Assembly (NCBI GenBank): GCA_945861255.1
Contig: CAMAUG010000199.1
Coordinates: 1 to 7,388 of the forward strand
From: Candidatus Sulfopaludibacter sp. SbA3
GTDB taxonomy: Bacteria > Acidobacteriota > Terriglobia > Bryobacterales > Bryobacteraceae
Length of the DNA stretch: 7,388 bases
Direction of reading: 5' to 3'
Of the stretch, positions 6,002 to 7,388 are shown piece by piece. Below the pieces are notes generated by a model. It was not told where the DNA came from. It saw nothing but the letters and a program-made list of their open reading frames with translations, and did no database searches. Made by a program: the position numbers and the translations under genes. Position 1 is the stretch's first letter; the number at the start of each line of letters is the position of its first letter.

Positions 6002-6425
6002 ACGGAGTCCGCATGCGCCCAGCCAGCTCGGGAGCGATGGCCGTGTAATGTTTCAGATTCCAGGTATAGATGACGCGCGCATCCGCCTTCGCGGCGCAAC
6101 GAAGCAGAAGAGCGTCGTAGATTCGGCCGCTAGTAAACCCATGCTCGGCGGCCTTGTGGATGGTTTCCGTGTACTCCTCCTCATCCAGCGCGATTAGGGT
6201 TACACGCCTCTGAATTTCTTCTATGAAGAGTGCGGCTTGCTCCGGCGGGATCATCGGTTTCACGGGTAAGGCAGTCATCGTCGCATACACTTCGGCCAGA
6301 CTATGAATGCCACACGCGGAGCGCCTCTTGGTGGCGGACGCCAACACCAGGATGCTGGACGCGTGATGAACGTGGCCTCCCCAAAACGCGGCGACCAGAA
6401 CGGAAGTGTCGAAAAACTCCATCAT
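6000..6425 (-). CDS. vapC: VapC-type PIN-domain ribonuclease toxin
   Basis: A 141-residue PIN-domain protein, the usual length for VapC. The acidic metal-binding residues are in order: Asp6 in FFDTSVLV, Glu45 in SLAEVYA and Asp104 in GRIYDALLL. The fourth position is Asn123 in YTWNLKHY, a variant commonly seen in VapCs. These residues bind Mg/Mn and cut RNA, often tRNA or rRNA; the target here cannot be read from the sequence. The start codon overlaps the vapB stop in an ATGA (6422-6425), the classic translational coupling of toxin to antitoxin. A second in-frame Met follows immediately and could also be used. All key residues are intact, so the toxin is predicted to be active. The gene converges on the zinc-ribbon gene with 36 bases between stops. 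Confidence 0.9.
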   Translation of the reverse strand: MMEFFDTSVLVAAFWGGHVHHASSILVLASATKRRSACGIHSLAEVYATMTALPVKPMIPPEQAALFIEEIQRRVTLIALDEEEYTETIHKAAEHGFTSGRIYDALLLRCAAKADARVIYTWNLKHYTAIAPELAGRMRTP

Positions 6426-6676
6426 CGCGCGAGTTCTTTGAGACGATCCATGCGAATCCGGTCCACCATCTCACCGATCGGTGTTTGGGAAGCTTCGCCC
6501 TGGTAAACCCAGATGCCATGCTCTTTGCGAAGTGGGGCTCGGCGGCGAACGGGCTGGAGTACAATGCGGTCGCCGTCGCTCTCCAGGCGCAGTGTATCGC
6601 CGGCCTCCAGACGCAGCGCGTCGCGCACTGCCTTGGGCAGCACCACGCGTCCAGCCTTGTCGAGAGCCAGGTTCAT
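6422..6676 (-). CDS. vapB: VapB antitoxin with AbrB/SpoVT (MazE-type) DNA-binding domain
   Basis: An 84-residue protein. Residues 1-43 are a typical SpoVT-AbrB swapped-hairpin DNA-binding domain: MNLALDKAGRVVLPKAVRDAL, then LEAGDTLRLESDGDRIVLQP. Residues 44-84 form a charged, probably flexible tail (GIWVYQGEASQTPIGEMVDRI) expected to wrap the toxin and block its active site. It is the first gene of the operon and overlaps vapC by four bases. The start ATG 6676 lies inside the left arm of a large inverted repeat, so VapB or VapBC probably binds its own promoter. No Shine-Dalgarno is seen, and a possible -10 (AAGAAT, 6688-6683) ends six bases before the ATG, so translation may be leaderless. 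Confidence 0.9.
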   Translation of the reverse strand: MNLALDKAGRVVLPKAVRDALRLEAGDTLRLESDGDRIVLQPVRRRAPLRKEHGIWVYQGEASQTPIGEMVDRIRMDRLKELAR

Positions 6677-6706
6677 AATGCCATTCTTGCATGGGAAATG
6701 GTATTA
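6676..6706 (-). promoter_or_regulatory. vapBC promoter and candidate autoregulatory operator
   Basis: TAATGCCATT (6676-6685) and AATGGTATTA (6697-6706) form an inverted repeat matching at 9 of 10 positions across an 11-base spacer. The arm centres are 21 bp apart, two helical turns, so two dimers could bind the same face. On the minus strand TTGATT (6711-6706) and AAGAAT (6688-6683) are separated by 17 bases and make a plausible -35/-10 pair; one arm covers the spacer and the other overlaps the -10 and the vapB start. Repression by VapB or VapBC is the usual mode in such operons. The repeat is seen; its binding is inferred. Confidence 0.65.
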
Positions 6707-6710
6707 ATCA

Positions 6711-7001
6711 ATGGCCGTCTCACTGGCTCAGCGGCTTCGGCCAGCGCCCACCTCACACCGCCGCAAAGGGCACAGCATTTGTGTTGCGACTGGAGGGGAC
6801 CGGGTGAATAGCGCACCGGCGGAGGACACCGAAAAGAACTCTCCATTACCCCCACTCATTCGCGCCATGGTGGCCAAACGCGCGGGGACGCCCGTACCAG
6901 TGAATGACCTCTGGATCGCGGCTCAGGCGTTACAACACGACCTTGTACTGATTACGCGAGACCGTCATTTTCGACGAATCCCTCAACTACTCACGGCTTG
7001 A
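6711..7001 (+). pseudogene. Truncated second PIN/VapC toxin (C-terminal remnant)
   Basis: The frame ends with residues 52-96, RAMVAKRAGTPVPVNDLWIA and LVLITRDRHFRRIPQL, which match the C-terminal third of type II VapC proteins: the NDLWIA segment carries the third catalytic acid, followed by the T-x-D core strand and the final strand. The N-terminal half that should supply the first Asp and the central Glu is missing. Residues 1-50 are low-complexity and unlike PIN, and no other frame of 6711-6860 supplies the missing part. The homologous part therefore runs from roughly 6840 to 7001. The ATG at 6711 may be only formal; ATG 6867 is another option. No antitoxin partner on this strand is seen. 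It starts divergently from vapB, five bases beyond its operator arm, and its stop is next to rnpB. Without the full active site it should not be a nuclease. Confidence 0.65.
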
Positions 7002-7009
7002 AATCAAAG

Positions 7010-7388
7010 AGCCTGCCGGACTATAAGCCGGTTTCTGTGCCCGGTCCACTCCTCTTGCGAAGCGCGAACCGGCGGCAGCCATTCATCTTGGCCGGAGATC
7101 TCTCCCCGGCTCCAGCAACCTACCCGGAAGTCCTAACGGAGCGGGCCGCTCCTGCTCCCCTATTTGGTCTTGCTCCGCATGGGGTTTGCCCTGCCGGCGC
7201 GCGTTACCGCGGCCGCGGTGCGCTCTTACCGCACCATTTCACCCTTACCTGAGCGCGGCCATCCTTGCGGACAACCGGCCCCGGCGGTATATTTTCTGTG
7301 GCACTTTCCGTGAAATCCGCTTGTGAGCGAACCCCCCCGGCCGTTAGCCGGCATGCTGCCCTATGGAGACCGGACTTTCCTCCCGCCC
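7010..7388 (-). ncRNA. rnpB: RNase P RNA, type A-like (5' end cut by window)
   Basis: RNase P RNA is the catalytic subunit that removes 5' leaders from tRNA precursors. On the minus strand the conserved blocks appear in order. GGAGGAAAGTCCGG (7383-7370) is followed by CTCCATAGGGCAG, then AGGGTGAAATGG and TGCGGTAAGAGCGCACC (about 7246-7218). Next come GGGCAAACCCC, AAATAGGGG, AGATGAATGGCTGCC and finally ACAGAAACCGGCTTATAG (7038-7021). These match the universally conserved regions of the bacterial RNA, including both strands of the P4 core. The 5' portion (P1, P2 and P3 strands, perhaps 60 bases) lies beyond the window. The 3' end is placed near 7010, allowing a short P1 strand after TTATAG; the exact base is uncertain. 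No clear T-run terminator is seen downstream. Open frames inside this stretch are spurious. Confidence 0.96.

Noticed and set aside
6230..6811. 193-codon open frame on the plus strand over vapBC
   Set aside because: It overlaps vapB and vapC, both with clear domain motifs and an ATGA coupling, and has no recognisable domain.
6998..7252. 84-codon open frame on the plus strand
   Set aside because: It lies within the RNase P RNA gene; the conserved RNA blocks explain the sequence.
1..7388. CRISPR array, insertion sequence or attachment site
   Set aside because: No regularly spaced repeats, transposase or integrase motifs, or terminal inverted repeats were seen; rnpB is truncated only by the window edge.

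Overview
The window is GC-rich bacterial DNA (about 60% by eye) with short intergenic gaps and genes on both strands. The type A-like RNase P RNA, the HemQ-type coproheme decarboxylase and the membrane-fused spermidine-synthase-like protein fit a Gram-negative, soil-type lineage. Acidobacteriota is my best guess, but this is inference from gene style, not a proven placement.

Layout, left to right. Positions 1-1537 (+) hold the 3' part of a SAM-dependent, spermidine-synthase-like domain joined to about seven membrane segments. A GC-rich stem-loop with a perfect 12-bp tandem repeat follows. Positions 1680-2198 (+) encode a secreted His/Met-rich protein with Spy/CpxP-like LTxxQ motifs. After a 210-bp gap comes a RodZ-like protein (2409/2451-3407, +), which converges on a small acidic protein of unknown function (3524-3838, -). 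A small secreted TPR protein (3967-4362, +) converges on hemQ (4364-5179, -) with one base between the stop codons. A 46-bp divergent gap separates hemQ from a coiled-coil/zinc-ribbon protein of the CT398/COG1579 type (5226-5963, +). Then come a complete vapBC toxin-antitoxin operon (6000-6676, -), a decayed C-terminal fragment of a second PIN toxin on the opposite strand (up to 7001), and rnpB (about 7010 to beyond 7388, -), cut by the window end.

Most of the window looks like housekeeping functions: haem synthesis, cell shape, RNase P and envelope stress. The accessory part is 6000-7001, where the vapBC operon and PIN remnant lie between the zinc-ribbon gene and rnpB. The vapB promoter carries a 31-bp interrupted palindrome that is a strong candidate autoregulatory operator. 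Several genes (rodZ, vapB and the zinc-ribbon gene) have a -10-like hexamer only 6-9 bases before the start codon and no clear Shine-Dalgarno, suggesting leaderless or nearly leaderless transcripts. I found no CRISPR array, tRNA, insertion sequence or clear undescribed multi-gene system.
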